This document shows, one piece after another, positions 1-9,421 of a stretch of DNA of 64,000 nt; the stretch's first letter is position 1; each line of letters starts with the position of its first letter. The notes beneath the pieces are model-generated. The model worked only from the letters and a program-made list of their open reading frames with translations. It was not told where the DNA came from and searched no databases. The position numbers and the translations under genes are program-made. Origin of the DNA: Stenotrophomonas rhizophila (lineage in GTDB: Bacteria > Pseudomonadota > Gammaproteobacteria > Xanthomonadales > Xanthomonadaceae). The stretch lies in the NCBI RefSeq assembly GCF_000661955.1, contig NZ_CP007597.1, positions 2,646,984 to 2,710,983 of the forward strand, in the 5' to 3' direction.

Positions 1-735
1 CTCGACCACTTCCTCCACGCGCGCTTTGCGACGCAGGCCGGCGGTGTCGATCAGGCGGTACTCGCGACCGTCGCGCTCCATGTCCACCGCGATCGAGTCG
101 CGGGTGGTACCGGGCACTTCGGAGGCGATCATGCGCTCTTCGCCCAGCAGGCGATTGACCAGCGTCGACTTGCCCACGTTGGGGCGGCCAACGAAGGCAA
201 TGCGGATGCGGTTCGGATCGGTGTCGAGGGTCTCGGTGGTGCCCTCTTCAGGCAGCCGCTCCACGACTTCGTCCAACAGATCGTCCAGACCCTGGCGGTG
301 CGCGGCCGACACGGTCAGCATTTCGCCGAACCCGTAACGGGCAAACTCCGAACGCACCGTGTCTTCGTTCATGCCGTCGATCTTGTTGATCAACAGCAAC
401 GTCGGACGCGCCAGCTTGCGCAGCCAGGACAGGATCTCGTCGTCCATCGGGCCCTCACGGGCATCGACGACGAACAGGATCAGATCCGCCTCGGCGGCGG
501 CAGCGCGGGCCTGGCGGGCAGTAGCACCGGCCAGACCTTCTTCTTCACCGGCGATACCGCCGGTATCGACCACCAGGAACGGGTGGTCTTCGTTAAGACG
601 ACAAACACCGTAATTACGGTCCCGGGTCACGCCGGGCTGGTCATGGACCAGCGCGTCGCGCGTACGGGTAAACGCATTGAACAGCGTGGACTTGCCGACA
701 TTCGGCCGTCCAACCAGGGCGACCAAGGGCAGCAT
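1..735 (-). CDS. der: GTPase Der (EngA), N-terminal part, cut by window edge
   Basis: Der is an essential GTPase with two G domains that acts in late 50S ribosomal subunit maturation. Only residues 1-245 are inside the window. The first P-loop GRPNVGKST is at residues 9-17, DTGG near 55 and NKID near 117. A second, identical P-loop near residue 183 opens the second G domain; the rest of that domain and the C-terminal KH-like domain lie beyond the left edge. The start ATG is 12 bp downstream of the bamB stop, the usual bamB-der order of gammaproteobacteria, so it is probably the last gene of this operon. Confidence 0.96.
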   Translation of the reverse strand, partial: MLPLVALVGRPNVGKSTLFNAFTRTRDALVHDQPGVTRDRNYGVCRLNEDHPFLVVDTGGIAGEEEGLAGATARQARAAAAEADLILFVVDAREGPMDDEILSWLRKLARPTLLLINKIDGMNEDTVRSEFARYGFGEMLTVSAAHRQGLDDLLDEVVERLPEEGTTETLDTDPNRIRIAFVGRPNVGKSTLVNRLLGEERMIASEVPGTTRDSIAVDMERDGREYRLIDTAGLRRKARVEEVVE

Positions 736-747
736 CGCGGTAACTCC

Positions 748-1956
748 TTATTGTGCCAACCGGAATGCGGTCAGCTTTCCATCAACGTTCTGCACCAGCA
801 GAATCCCATCAGCGGTTACCGGCTGCGCCAGGAGCGCGTCACCGCCACTCTTGGCGCGAGCGGCAAGCTCGCCATTATCTGTCCGCAACCAGTGCAGGTA
901 GCCCTTGTAGTCGCCTACAACGACATAGTCGCCCTGCACCGCCGGTCCGGTCAGCGAACGGCGCGCCAAGGCGGTCTGCGACCACATCGCGCTGCCACTG
1001 CTCTTGTCCAGGCCGAACACGCCACCCTTGTTGTCGGTGACAAACACATTGCCCGAGGTCAGGGCCACGCCACCGGCGCCGCCATGATCACGCGACCACA
1101 GCGGACGGCCCGTCGGGCCTTCGATCGCCATGGTCTGGTTCTTGAAGCTGCCCACGAACAGCGTATTGCCTTCCAGCACCGGGGCGCCGTCCACGTCGGA
1201 CATACGCTCCAGTTCGGTACGGCCTTCGCCGTTGGCGACCATCTGGTCCCACACGGTGCGGCCGTCGGTCATCGCCAGGGCCGACACGCTGCCATCATCG
1301 TTGCCGACGAACAGCACGCCCGGGCCAGCCACCACGGCGGCATTGCCGCGCACGGTCAGCGCCGGCAGCTCACGCGGGTTGAACCAGCGCTGGGTGCCGT
1401 TCTCGGCATCCAAGGCGGTCACGCGACCGTCGTTGCTGCGCACGAACACCATGCCCTGGGCGATTGCCGGGGCGGCGATCACTTCGCCAGGCACCTTGGC
1501 GCGCCACTTCTCGGCGCCGTCTTCGGCACCCAGCGCGATGACCTGGCCGTCCAGCGTCCCGATCACCACCAGGCCGCCACCCACGCCGGGGCCACCGGAG
1601 AGGCGCAGCTTGGGCTTCTTCTTTTCCTTGGCCGGCTCCCAGGTCCAGACCTTCTTGCCGGTCTGCAGGTCGATGGCATGCACGCCGCCGTAAATGGCGG
1701 CCGCATACACGCGGCCGTCGGCCACGGTCGGGCCCTGGCGGACGCCGATGCGCTTCTCGCCCTTGCCGACGTTCACGCTCCAGAGCCGGTCGACCTTGGC
1801 GGTCGGCTCGAACTTCACCAGTTCAGCCGGCTCCAATGCCTTCTTGGCCGCTGCATCCTTGCCGGCGAACCACCCCTTGACGGTAGTGCAACCGGACAAC
1901 GCCACGCCCAGCAGAACCAGGGTGGCAACGCGCTTGATCATGACCATATGCTTCAT
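748..1956 (-). CDS. bamB: Outer membrane protein assembly factor BamB (lipoprotein)
   Basis: BamB is the beta-propeller lipoprotein of the BAM complex, which folds beta-barrel proteins into the outer membrane. The 402-residue product has a lipoprotein signal ending in LSGC, with Cys23 as lipidation site. Repeated propeller motifs follow, such as VYAAAIYGGVHAIDLQTGK and VVGDYKGYLHWL, and an AxDxxTGxxxW-type spacing recurs through the chain. The start overlaps the yfgM stop by one base (TAATG), so the two are probably translationally coupled. Met4 and Met6 are alternative starts that would leave the lipobox intact. Confidence 0.95.
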   Translation of the reverse strand: MKHMVMIKRVATLVLLGVALSGCTTVKGWFAGKDAAAKKALEPAELVKFEPTAKVDRLWSVNVGKGEKRIGVRQGPTVADGRVYAAAIYGGVHAIDLQTGKKVWTWEPAKEKKKPKLRLSGGPGVGGGLVVIGTLDGQVIALGAEDGAEKWRAKVPGEVIAAPAIAQGMVFVRSNDGRVTALDAENGTQRWFNPRELPALTVRGNAAVVAGPGVLFVGNDDGSVSALAMTDGRTVWDQMVANGEGRTELERMSDVDGAPVLEGNTLFVGSFKNQTMAIEGPTGRPLWSRDHGGAGGVALTSGNVFVTDNKGGVFGLDKSSGSAMWSQTALARRSLTGPAVQGDYVVVGDYKGYLHWLRTDNGELAARAKSGGDALLAQPVTADGILLVQNVDGKLTAFRLAQ

Positions 1957-2594
1957 TACACCGACTCCGCAGCATCGGTGACGGTGCCACCGGCATCCAT
2001 CACTTTGGTTTCAAGCAGGCGCCGCTGCGGCGCTGCCACGTCCAGCGTCTTGAGCGCCTTCTCATACTGTTGCCGGGCGGCATCACGCTTGCCCTGCGCC
2101 ATCAGTGCATCGCCATGGATTTCCAGGCTGGCACTGTCGCTGGCGGTGCCAAGCGCCTTGATCGCATCATCGGTCTTGCCGGTGGCCAGCAACAGGCGCG
2201 CGATGCGCTGCTCGATGACCGGCTGGAATTCCGGGTCAGCCTTGATCGCGCGCAGCGTTGCCAGCGCGTCTTCGTTCTTGCCTGCCTCGACCTGGGCCTT
2301 GGCCAGCTGCAACGCCGCCAGGTCCGAGTAAATGTTGGCCTTGCCGTCGTCGAGCGCTTTCACGCCCTTGGCCGCCTGGGCCAGATCCTTGTCCTGCAGG
2401 TGCTTGAGCACTGCCTGGTACTGGACGTTGGCGCCGGCCAGCTGGTTGCTGTGGTCCTTCTGCCACCACTGCCAACCGGCGATGCCGCCGATTGCGATCG
2501 CCACGCCGGCGAGGATGCTGACACCATTCTTCCGCAGCCAGCCGCGGACGCGTTCACTTTGTTCGTGCTCGTCGAGCAGGTCGTCGATCGCCAT
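1956..2594 (-). CDS. yfgM: YfgM-type tetratricopeptide inner membrane protein
   Basis: The family consists of single-span membrane proteins that associate with the SecYEG translocon and periplasmic chaperones. The 212-residue product starts MAIDDLLDEHEQSERV. It has one membrane segment at about residues 24-45, followed by a periplasmic helical region of TPR character. The reading frame stays open upstream, but this ATG gives the family-typical N-terminus. It lies between rodZ and bamB. In Escherichia coli, ispG and hisS separate rodZ from yfgM; neither is present here. Confidence 0.9.
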   Translation of the reverse strand: MAIDDLLDEHEQSERVRGWLRKNGVSILAGVAIAIGGIAGWQWWQKDHSNQLAGANVQYQAVLKHLQDKDLAQAAKGVKALDDGKANIYSDLAALQLAKAQVEAGKNEDALATLRAIKADPEFQPVIEQRIARLLLATGKTDDAIKALGTASDSASLEIHGDALMAQGKRDAARQQYEKALKTLDVAAPQRRLLETKVMDAGGTVTDAAESV

Positions 2595-2652
2595 GCGTAC
2601 TCTCGCCCCGCCCGTAAGGAGGAGCTGTTTGAATTGGATTGGGAAACGCGAC

Positions 2653-3522
2653 TCAGTGCGGAACTGGGGCCACGGAGCCGTCAGAGGATACCGTAAAGCG
2701 TGCCACGTTGGCTCGCTGGTACGGCGAAAGATCGACGATAGTGCCGGCCTGCTGAACCTCGACCGCCGACGCATTGCCCAGCACCATGCGGCCTACCTGG
2801 CCCGGCGTGAAGCTGCGCGCTTCGCCGGATTTGATCAGCGCCTTTTCCACGGTGCTGCCGTCGGGGGCGGCGATATCGACCCAGCTGTCGCCTTTGAACT
2901 GCAGGTTGAGAGCGCCGGTCGGCACCGCCGCGGTGGCCGCCGGGCGCGGCACCGGGGTCAGCGACGCCAGGTAAGGCGCCGAAGGGGTGCCGGTGGTGGC
3001 ACTGGTGGGTGCCGGCGCCGCCGGGGTCGCCTCGGCAGGAACGGCACCGCCGCCCACCGGAACGGCCGCCGGGATCACATCCAGCGACGCGGTATTGGGG
3101 GTGTTGGCGCTGCCGTCGAAGTGGCCCCGGGTGGCAAACCAGACCGGGACGGCCAGCACGGCGGTGATGCCCACATAGAGCACGCGGCGGCCGAGGCTCT
3201 CGGCAATGCGCCTGGCCCGCGGGGTATGGGTGTGGCTGACCAGCTGCGGCGGCACCACCGGCCCGATCCGGGCCTGTTCCAGCACCTCGCCCAGATCGAT
3301 CTTCAGCAGGCGCGCATAGCTGCGCAACTGGCCGCGCACGAACACCGGGGCGCCCAGGCGGTCCCACTGCTCGGCTTCCAGCGACTTCACCACCTGCACC
3401 GGCATGTGCAACTGCTGCCCTACCGCTTCAAGCGTCAGCCCTGCCGCTTCGCGCGCCTGGCGGAGACGGACCCCACAGCCGGCAGCGGCATCAAAAGCGT
3501 TCACAGTCTGGTCATCAATCAC
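2653..3522 (-). CDS. rodZ: RodZ-like helix-turn-helix membrane protein
   Basis: RodZ links the MreB cytoskeleton to the cell wall elongation machinery and sets rod shape. The 289-residue product has a cytoplasmic Xre-type HTH domain (about residues 15-80, including RLRQAREAAGLTLEAVG), a single membrane helix near 112-132, an Ala/Pro/Thr-rich linker, and a C-terminal periplasmic beta domain of DUF4115 type (about 195-285, LQFKGDSWVDI). It is 6 bp downstream of pilF and 58 bp upstream of yfgM in the same direction. Confidence 0.93.
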   Translation of the reverse strand: MIDDQTVNAFDAAAGCGVRLRQAREAAGLTLEAVGQQLHMPVQVVKSLEAEQWDRLGAPVFVRGQLRSYARLLKIDLGEVLEQARIGPVVPPQLVSHTHTPRARRIAESLGRRVLYVGITAVLAVPVWFATRGHFDGSANTPNTASLDVIPAAVPVGGGAVPAEATPAAPAPTSATTGTPSAPYLASLTPVPRPAATAAVPTGALNLQFKGDSWVDIAAPDGSTVEKALIKSGEARSFTPGQVGRMVLGNASAVEVQQAGTIVDLSPYQRANVARFTVSSDGSVAPVPH

Positions 3523-3528
3523 AATGCT

Positions 3529-4326
3529 TCAACCCCGGGAATTAGGAGCCGCATCCTGCGGAAATTCGTCGCGAATTCGCTGCAGATAGCGACCGGATGC
3601 AACCGTGTCACCCAACTGCGCCTCGATTTCAGAGGCAAGTTGTAACACGGAACGTGTGGCCGGTGCAGCCGCAAGACGACGTTGGGAGAAGGCGCGCGCC
3701 TCGAAATAGCGGCCTTGGGCGTACTCGCTGCGCGCCATCGACTCCAGTGCATAGGCGTTGCCCGGCTCAACCTGCAGGGCGGCACGCAGGTCGCGGGCGG
3801 CCCGTTCGGACTGGCCCGCCTCCAGCGCACAGCCACCGGCATTGGCCAGCGCCGAGGCCGGTGTGGCATAGCCCGGCGCAGCAAGCGCGCGGTCAAACCA
3901 GACCAGCGACTCGGCGGCGCGGCCATGTGTACATAGCCAGGCGCCATAATTGTTGAGCACATCGCCGCGTTCGGGCGCCAGTTCGGCCGCCTTGCGGTAG
4001 AGCCCGCCCGCAGCGACGTCTTCGCCGCGCCGGGCCGCCAGGGTGGCCAGCATCAGATAGGCCTCTGGCCGGTCGCCGTCCAGTTTGAGCGCCGAACGGG
4101 CGTTTTTCTCCGCCGCCGCCAGCGAGCCGGACTGATAGGCCCGGTCGGCCAGCGTCATCTGGTCCTGGTAATTGAACCGGCGACGCGTGGCCGCGTTGTC
4201 GCGGACCTCGTACGTGGGGGCCACCCCCAGCGCGGAGGCGGGGGGCTTCATGCCTTGTTTGCCGCAGCCGACCAATGCCAGCGCGATGAAAACAACGGCT
4301 GGCAATCGGAAATCAGGCAGCGGCAT
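3529..4326 (-). CDS. pilF: Type IV pilus biogenesis lipoprotein PilF/PilW
   Basis: PilF (PilW) is the outer membrane pilotin needed for assembly of the PilQ secretin of type IV pili. The 265-residue product begins with a lipoprotein signal ending in ALVGC. TPR repeats follow, for example [13 protein letters not shown] and [13 protein letters not shown], the latter typical of PilF. I chose the ATG at 4326, which leaves a normal signal peptide and overlaps the end of rlmN by 14 bp. A further in-frame ATG at 4341 would add five residues. Confidence 0.92.
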   Translation of the reverse strand: MPLPDFRLPAVVFIALALVGCGKQGMKPPASALGVAPTYEVRDNAATRRRFNYQDQMTLADRAYQSGSLAAAEKNARSALKLDGDRPEAYLMLATLAARRGEDVAAGGLYRKAAELAPERGDVLNNYGAWLCTHGRAAESLVWFDRALAAPGYATPASALANAGGCALEAGQSERAARDLRAALQVEPGNAYALESMARSEYAQGRYFEARAFSQRRLAAAPATRSVLQLASEIEAQLGDTVASGRYLQRIRDEFPQDAAPNSRG

Positions 4327-5518
4327 CCCGGCTTTTCCCATCCTGGAGTGTCTTGTTGAACTCGGCCTGGCGACGCGTGCGGTCCATCACCTGGCCCTTG
4401 AGCTGGCCACAGGCAGCGTCGATGTCGTCGCCGCGGGTGCGTCGGACCATCGTCAGGACCTGCGAATCCAGCAGGATCTTCTGGAAAGCACGGATCTCGG
4501 TGTCACCGGAGCGCTCGTAGCGGGTGCCCGGGAACGGATTGAAGGGAATCAGGTTGACCTTGCCCGCGTGCGACGTCTGCACGGCGTTGTCGAACTGGCG
4601 CATCAGCCGCGCCAGCTGGCGGGCGTGTTCGGGCTGGTCGTTGATGCCCTTCATCAGGGTGTATTCGAAGGTGACCGATTCGCGGCGCTTGTTGGCGCGC
4701 AGGTAGCGTGCGCACGAGGCCATCAGCTCGACGATCGGGTACTTCTTGTTGAGCGGCACCAGGGTTTCACGCAGCGCATCGTTGGGCGCATGCAGCGACA
4801 CCGCCAGCGACACGTCGCTCTCGGCGGACAACCGGTCGATCTGCGGCACCAGGCCGGAGGTGGACAGGGTCACGCGCTTGTTGGCCAGGCCGTAGCCCAG
4901 ATCGTCGCGCATCACGCTCATGGCGCGCACGACGTTGTCGAAATTCATCAACGGCTCGCCCATGCCCATCATCACCACGTTGGTGAGACGACGCTGCTTG
5001 TGCGGGATGTTGCCCAGATGCCGCGCCGCCACCCACACCTGGCCGATGATCTCGGCGGTGGACAGGTTGCGGTTGAAGCCCTGGGTGGCGGTCGAACAGA
5101 ACGTGCAGTTCAGCGCACAGCCGACCTGCGAGGACACGCACAGCGTGCCGCGGTTCTTGTCCGGGATGTAGACCGCCTCGATGGCGTTCTTGCCATCGTT
5201 GCCCATCGCCAGCAGCCACTTGTGGGTGCCGTCGTTGGAGGGTTTGTCGAACACGATGTTCGGGACCAGGACCTCGGCGTGCTGCTTGAGCTTGGCGCGC
5301 AGCGCCTTGCCCAGGTCGGTCATCTCGTCGAAATCGGTGACGTAGTGATGGTGGATCCACTTCATCACCTGGTGGGCACGGTAGCGCGCTTCGCCGAGTG
5401 TCTCGGCGAAGAAGCGCTCCAGACCCTCGCGATCGAGGTCGAGCAGGTTCTGCTTGGCCACAGCCACGCTCGGGATGAGCACGGATGGGATGGCGGTTGG
5501 CTGTACGACCTCGTTCAC
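4313..5518 (-). CDS. rlmN: Dual-specificity 23S rRNA/tRNA adenine-C2 methyltransferase RlmN
   Basis: This radical SAM enzyme makes m2A at position 2503 of 23S rRNA and 37 of some tRNAs. The iron-sulfur motif is C-x3-C-x2-C (CALNCTFC), and the MGMGEPLMN and SLHAPND stretches are characteristic. The C-terminal catalytic Cys is present in DAACGQL. I chose the GTG at 5518 (MNEVVQP), 10 bp after the ndk stop, giving 401 residues. The open frame continues upstream into ndk, but that N-terminus would not be family-like. Confidence 0.95.
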   Translation of the reverse strand: MNEVVQPTAIPSVLIPSVAVAKQNLLDLDREGLERFFAETLGEARYRAHQVMKWIHHHYVTDFDEMTDLGKALRAKLKQHAEVLVPNIVFDKPSNDGTHKWLLAMGNDGKNAIEAVYIPDKNRGTLCVSSQVGCALNCTFCSTATQGFNRNLSTAEIIGQVWVAARHLGNIPHKQRRLTNVVMMGMGEPLMNFDNVVRAMSVMRDDLGYGLANKRVTLSTSGLVPQIDRLSAESDVSLAVSLHAPNDALRETLVPLNKKYPIVELMASCARYLRANKRRESVTFEYTLMKGINDQPEHARQLARLMRQFDNAVQTSHAGKVNLIPFNPFPGTRYERSGDTEIRAFQKILLDSQVLTMVRRTRGDDIDAACGQLKGQVMDRTRRQAEFNKTLQDGKSRDAAA

Positions 5519-5528
5519 GGCATCACTC

Positions 5529-5954
5529 TCAGCGCGAGACGACTTCGGTCGCGGCGAAGAAGTAGGCGATTTCGATCGCGGCATTCTCAACCGAGTCCGA
5601 GCCGTGGGCGGCATTGGCATCGATGGATTCAGCGAAGTCGGCGCGGATGGTGCCCGCAGCGGCTTCCTTCGGATTGGTGGCGCCCAGCAGGTCGCGGTGG
5701 GCCAGGACGGCGTTGTCGCCTTCCAGGGCCTGGATCATCACCGGGCCGGAGATCATGAACTCGACCAGCGCGTTGAAGAACGGACGCTCGCGGTGCACGG
5801 CGTAGAAGCCTTCGGCTTCACGGCGCGACAGCTGCTTGTACTTGGCGGCGACGACCTTCAGGCCGGCCTTTTCGAAGCGGGCGTAGATTTCACCGATGAC
5901 GTTCTTGGCGACGGCGTCCGGCTTGATGATGGAAAGGGTGCGCTCCAGCGCCAT
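5529..5954 (-). CDS. ndk: Nucleoside diphosphate kinase
   Basis: Ndk exchanges the terminal phosphate between nucleoside triphosphates and diphosphates through a phosphohistidine. The product is 141 residues, the normal length, and starts [15 protein letters not shown]. The active-site His117 lies in NAAHGSDS. The ribosome binding site GGAGAA precedes the ATG. A strong minus-strand terminator hairpin (6001-6026) lies about 45 bp upstream of the start, which is unusual for a first gene. Confidence 0.97.
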   Translation of the reverse strand: MALERTLSIIKPDAVAKNVIGEIYARFEKAGLKVVAAKYKQLSRREAEGFYAVHRERPFFNALVEFMISGPVMIQALEGDNAVLAHRDLLGATNPKEAAAGTIRADFAESIDANAAHGSDSVENAAIEIAYFFAATEVVSR

Positions 5955-6000
5955 GGGAATTCTCCGTTGGGCGGGCCACTGATCGGCCCGAGAGTAACAT

Positions 6001-6026
6001 GAAAAAAACCCGCGTCGAAACGCGGG
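6001..6026 (-). terminator. Strong intrinsic terminator upstream of ndk
   Basis: Read on the minus strand this is a perfect 7-bp GC stem (CCCGCGT / ACGCGGG) closed by a TTCG tetraloop and followed by seven T. It lies between any ndk promoter further upstream and the ndk start, so it could act as an attenuator, or it could end a short upstream transcript. Confidence 0.8.
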
Positions 6027-6075
6027 CTTAGCCTGATATACGTGAGGCAATTCTAACGTGTAACCCGCCCCCGCG

Positions 6076-6167
6076 GTAGTGCCGGCCGCTGGCCGGCAAC
6101 CCCATGAACCCCAGGCGACGCGCGCCCGTTCAGCTGTACGGGGTTGCCGGCCAGCGGCCGGCACTAC
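6076..6167. repeat. Inverted pair of SMAG palindromic repeats
   Basis: Two copies of the GTAG-headed palindrome of the GCCGGCCGCTGGCCGGC class lie in opposite orientation at 6076-6100 and 6143-6167. They are separated by 42 bp and could fold into one long hairpin. The CATGAACCCC-type linker between them also recurs in other SMAG arrays of this window. Confidence 0.85.
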
Positions 6168-6239
6168 CCGGGGGCAGATGAACGAACCCCTCCTTCCATT
6201 GTGCGCCGCACAATGCACCCGCGCAGCCCCGGGTCTAAT

Positions 6240-6257
6240 ATCAAACAATCGTTTGAT
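6240..6257. promoter_or_regulatory. Palindromic operator of PsrA type
   Basis: ATCAAACAATCGTTTGAT is a perfect inverted repeat with 7-bp arms and a 4-bp spacer. It ends 17 bp before the start of the TetR gene. The core CAAAC-N4-GTTTG matches the operator described for Pseudomonas PsrA, a fatty-acid-responsive TetR regulator of beta-oxidation genes. The position suggests autoregulation and control of the downstream fad genes. Confidence 0.75.
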
Positions 6258-6274
6258 TGAACCCTGCCCGACCC

Positions 6275-6937
6275 ATGGCCAAGCCCGCACATTTCTCCAC
6301 CAAGGACCGCATTCTCGGCGCTGCCGAGGAGCTGTTCGCGCAGCATGGCTTCGCCGGGACCTCGCTTCGCCAGGTCACCAGCCAGGCCGATGTGAACATC
6401 GCGGCGGTCAACTACCACTTCGGCTCCAAGGAAAACCTGGTCAATGAGGTGTTCCGCCGGCGCATGGACGAGATGACCACCGCCCGCCTGGCCCAGCTGG
6501 ACAGCGCCCGCCGCGAGCACCCCGGCCAGCTGCGCCCGGTGCTGGCCGCCTTTGTCGAGCCGGCGCTGGCGATGGCCCAGGACCGCCAGACCGGGGGCGC
6601 CTTCGTCCGTGTGATCGCCCGCGCCTACGCGGAAAAGAACGACAACCTGCGCAAGTTCCTGTCCGACCACTACGGCCACGTGCTGCGCGACTTCGGCAAG
6701 GCCATCGCGGCCTGCGTGCCGGAGTTGAGCAAGGAAGAGCTGTATTGGCGGCTGGACTTCCTGGCCGGCTCGCTGACCTATGCGATGGCCGACTTCGGCC
6801 TGATCAAGCGACCCGCCGGTGTCACCGAAGCGGCGCATCGTGCCCATGCCGCCCGCGAATTGATCCACTTCGCCGAAGCCGGTTTCCGCGCCAGCGCGGT
6901 CACCGACGCTCCGTCGACCTCCGTTTCCACCCCGTAG
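6275..6937 (+). CDS. TetR-family regulator, PsrA-like, of the fad operon
   Basis: This is a 220-residue TetR repressor. Its N-terminal HTH (about residues 10-55) contains [35 protein letters not shown] sequence, closest in my judgement to the PsrA group, whose members sense long-chain fatty acids or acyl-CoA. The C-terminal ligand domain (about 75-200) is variable, as usual. I chose MAKPAHF at 6275, just after the palindrome, over an ATG at 6257. It is followed by two beta-oxidation genes on the same strand. Its stop codon TAG is part of the GTAG head of a SMAG repeat. Confidence 0.88.
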   Translation: MAKPAHFSTKDRILGAAEELFAQHGFAGTSLRQVTSQADVNIAAVNYHFGSKENLVNEVFRRRMDEMTTARLAQLDSARREHPGQLRPVLAAFVEPALAMAQDRQTGGAFVRVIARAYAEKNDNLRKFLSDHYGHVLRDFGKAIAACVPELSKEELYWRLDFLAGSLTYAMADFGLIKRPAGVTEAAHRAHAARELIHFAEAGFRASAVTDAPSTSVSTP

Positions 6938-6990
6938 AGCCGGGCTCTGCCCACTGAACCCTCCGTAGAGCCGGGCCCTGCCCGGCTGCC
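6934..6990 (+). repeat. Two SMAG repeats between TetR gene and fadB
   Basis: The copies are at 6934-6953 (with a degraded second arm) and 6965-6990, both with GTAGAGCCGGG heads. The first head overlaps the TAG stop of the TetR gene. A second promoter for fadB is not obvious in the 75-bp gap, so transcription probably reads through from the TetR promoter. Confidence 0.8.
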
Positions 6991-7012
6991 AGACCAACAA
7001 AGGCTTATCGAC

Positions 7013-9385
7013 ATGTCCAATTCCCTGCTAGTCCGCCGCGCCGCCGTGTTGGGTGCCGGCGTCATGGGTGCCCAGATTGCGGCCCACCTGACCAACGCCG
7101 GCGTCGACACCGTGCTGTTCGATCTTCCCGCCAAGGAAGGTCCGGCCGATGGCATCGTGCTCAAGGCAATCGCCAACCTGGGCAAGCTCAGCCCTGCCCC
7201 GCTGGCCAGCAAGTCCTACGCCGAGGCGATCACCCCGGCCAACTACGAGACCGGCCTGGAGCAGCTCAAGGACTGCGACCTGATCATCGAAGCCATCGCC
7301 GAACGGATGGACTGGAAGCAGGACCTGTACAAGAAGATCGCCCCGTTCGTGGCCGACCACGCCGTGCTGGCCTCCAACACCTCGGGCCTGGGCATCAACA
7401 AGCTCGCCGACGTGCTGCCCGAGCAGCTGCGCCACCGTTTCTGCGGCGTGCATTTCTTCAACCCGCCGCGCTACATGCACCTGGCCGAGCTGATCCCGGC
7501 CAGCACCACCGACGCGGCCGTGCTGGAAGGCCTGGAAGCGTTCCTGGTCACCACGCTGGGCAAGGGCGTGGTGTACGCCAAGGACACCCCGAACTTCATC
7601 GGCAACCGCATCGGCGTGTTCTCGATCCTGTCCACCATCCACCACACCCAGGAATTCGGCCTGGGCTTCGACGAAGTGGACGGCCTGACCGGCCCGCTGG
7701 TCGGCCGCCCGAAGTCGGCCACCTACCGCACCTCCGACGTGGTCGGCCTGGACACCATGGCGCACGTGATCAAGACCATGGGCGACACCCTGCCCAACGA
7801 TCCGTGGCATGAGTTCTTCAAGTCGCCGAAGTGGCTGGACGCGCTGATTGCCAAGGGCGCACTCGGCCAGAAGACCGGTGCCGGCATCTTCCGCAAGGTC
7901 GGCAAGGACATCGTGGTGCTGGACCTGGAGAAGCAGGACTACCGCCCTGCCGACCGCACCGCCGCACCGGAAGTGGTCGAGATCCTGAAGATCAAGAACC
8001 CGGCCGAAAAGTTCGCCAAGCTGCGCGAAAGCCAGCACCCGCAGGCGCAGTTCCTGTGGGCGACGTTCCGTGACCTGTTCCACTACAGCGCCTACCACCT
8101 GGCCGACATCGCCGAAACCGCGCGCGACGTCGACCTGGCGATCCGTTGGGGCTACGGCTGGTCGCTGGGCCCGTTCGAAACCTGGCAGGCCGCCGGCTGG
8201 AAGCAGGTGGCGCAGTGGATCGCCGATGACATCGTGGCCGGCAAGAGCATGAGCAACGCTCCGCTGCCCGATTGGGTGTTCGATGGCCGCGACGGCGTGC
8301 ATGCCGCCGAAGGCAGCTACAGCCCGACCCGCAACGCCAAGCTGCCGCGTTCGGCGCTGCCGGTGTACCAGCGCCAGCGCTTCCCGGATCCGCTGCTGGG
8401 CGAGAAGTTCGCTCCGGGCGAAACCGTGTTCGAGAACGACGGCGTGCGCATGTGGCACGACGGCGACGGTATCGCAGTGGTCAGCTTCAAGACCAAGATG
8501 AACACCGTCTCCGACCACGTGCTCAACGGCCTGCAGGAAGCGATCAAGCGCGCCGAGCAGGACTACAAGGGCCTGGTGATCTGGCAGCAGAAGGAGCCCT
8601 TCTCCGCCGGTGCCGATCTGGCCGGCGCGCTCGGTCTGCTGCAGGCCGGCAAGGTCGACCAGTTCGAAGAGATGGTGCACAACTTCCAGCGCACCAGCCA
8701 GGCGATCAAGTATTCGCTGGTGCCGGTGGTGACCGCGGTACGCGGCCTGGCCCTGGGCGGCGGCTGCGAGTTCCAGATGCACAGCGCCAAGAGCGTGGCC
8801 GCGCTGGAAAGCTACATCGGCCTGGTCGAGGCCGGCGTTGGCCTGCTGCCGGCCGGTGGCGGCCTGAAGGAACTGGCCGTGCGCGCCTCGCAGGCTGCAG
8901 GCCCGGGCGGTGATGTGTTCGCCGAACTGAAGAAGACCTTCGAAACCGTGGCCATGGCCAAGGTCTCCAACTCGGCGGTCAACGCCAAGGAACTGGGCCT
9001 GATGCGCGCCACCGACAAGGTGGTGTTCAACAGCTTCGAAGCGCTGCATATCGCCAAGGCCGAAGTGCTGGCGCTGGCCGAAGGCGGCTACCGTCCGCCG
9101 ATGCCGGCCCGCCGCATCCAGGTGGCCGGCGACGTGGGCATCGCCACCTTCAAGATGATGCTGGTCAACATGCTGGAAGGCCGTTTCATCAGCCCGTACG
9201 ACTACGAAATCGCCGTGCGCATCGCCACCGTGCTGTGCGGTGGCGAAGTGGACCGCGGCACGCTGGTCGACGAAGAGTGGCTGCTGACCCTGGAGCGCAA
9301 GCACTTCGTTGAACTGGCCCAGCAGGAAAAGACCCAAGCCCGCATCGCGCACATGCTCAAGACCGGCAAGCCGCTGCGCAATTGA
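7013..9385 (+). CDS. 3-hydroxyacyl-CoA dehydrogenase / enoyl-CoA hydratase (beta-oxidation multienzyme)
   Basis: This 790-residue bifunctional enzyme carries out the hydration and second oxidation steps of fatty acid beta-oxidation. The dehydrogenase comes first: NAD fold GAGVMG at residues 14-19, then HFFNPPRYM and the catalytic-region DTPNFIGNRIG. An enoyl-CoA hydratase/isomerase domain follows at about 480-790, with SAGADL near 531 and GLALGGGCEF near 578. This order is the reverse of E. coli FadB and resembles FadN-type proteins. It lies between the PsrA-like regulator and fadA. Confidence 0.93.
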   Translation: MSNSLLVRRAAVLGAGVMGAQIAAHLTNAGVDTVLFDLPAKEGPADGIVLKAIANLGKLSPAPLASKSYAEAITPANYETGLEQLKDCDLIIEAIAERMDWKQDLYKKIAPFVADHAVLASNTSGLGINKLADVLPEQLRHRFCGVHFFNPPRYMHLAELIPASTTDAAVLEGLEAFLVTTLGKGVVYAKDTPNFIGNRIGVFSILSTIHHTQEFGLGFDEVDGLTGPLVGRPKSATYRTSDVVGLDTMAHVIKTMGDTLPNDPWHEFFKSPKWLDALIAKGALGQKTGAGIFRKVGKDIVVLDLEKQDYRPADRTAAPEVVEILKIKNPAEKFAKLRESQHPQAQFLWATFRDLFHYSAYHLADIAETARDVDLAIRWGYGWSLGPFETWQAAGWKQVAQWIADDIVAGKSMSNAPLPDWVFDGRDGVHAAEGSYSPTRNAKLPRSALPVYQRQRFPDPLLGEKFAPGETVFENDGVRMWHDGDGIAVVSFKTKMNTVSDHVLNGLQEAIKRAEQDYKGLVIWQQKEPFSAGADLAGALGLLQAGKVDQFEEMVHNFQRTSQAIKYSLVPVVTAVRGLALGGGCEFQMHSAKSVAALESYIGLVEAGVGLLPAGGGLKELAVRASQAAGPGGDVFAELKKTFETVAMAKVSNSAVNAKELGLMRATDKVVFNSFEALHIAKAEVLALAEGGYRPPMPARRIQVAGDVGIATFKMMLVNMLEGRFISPYDYEIAVRIATVLCGGEVDRGTLVDEEWLLTLERKHFVELAQQEKTQARIAHMLKTGKPLRN

Positions 9386-9421
9386 TGGCGCGCCGGGCGC
9401 GACGGCCCCCGTCCGCGCCCG

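Larger units (their letters stand above)
5955..6274. other. Divergent intergenic region between ndk and the TetR gene
   Basis: This 320-bp stretch holds no credible gene. From left to right it contains the ndk leader, a minus-strand intrinsic terminator (6001-6026), an inverted pair of SMAG repeats (6076-6167) and the palindromic operator in front of the TetR gene (6240-6257). The sequence TAGAAT on the minus strand near 6050 could be a -10 element for ndk, but no convincing -35 partner is visible. Confidence 0.7.

Noticed and set aside
298..2331. Long open frame (677 codons) on the plus strand
   Set aside because: It lies antisense to der, bamB and yfgM, whose products match known families. 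The frame is open only because of high GC in third positions; its translation has biased His/Gln/Arg-rich composition.
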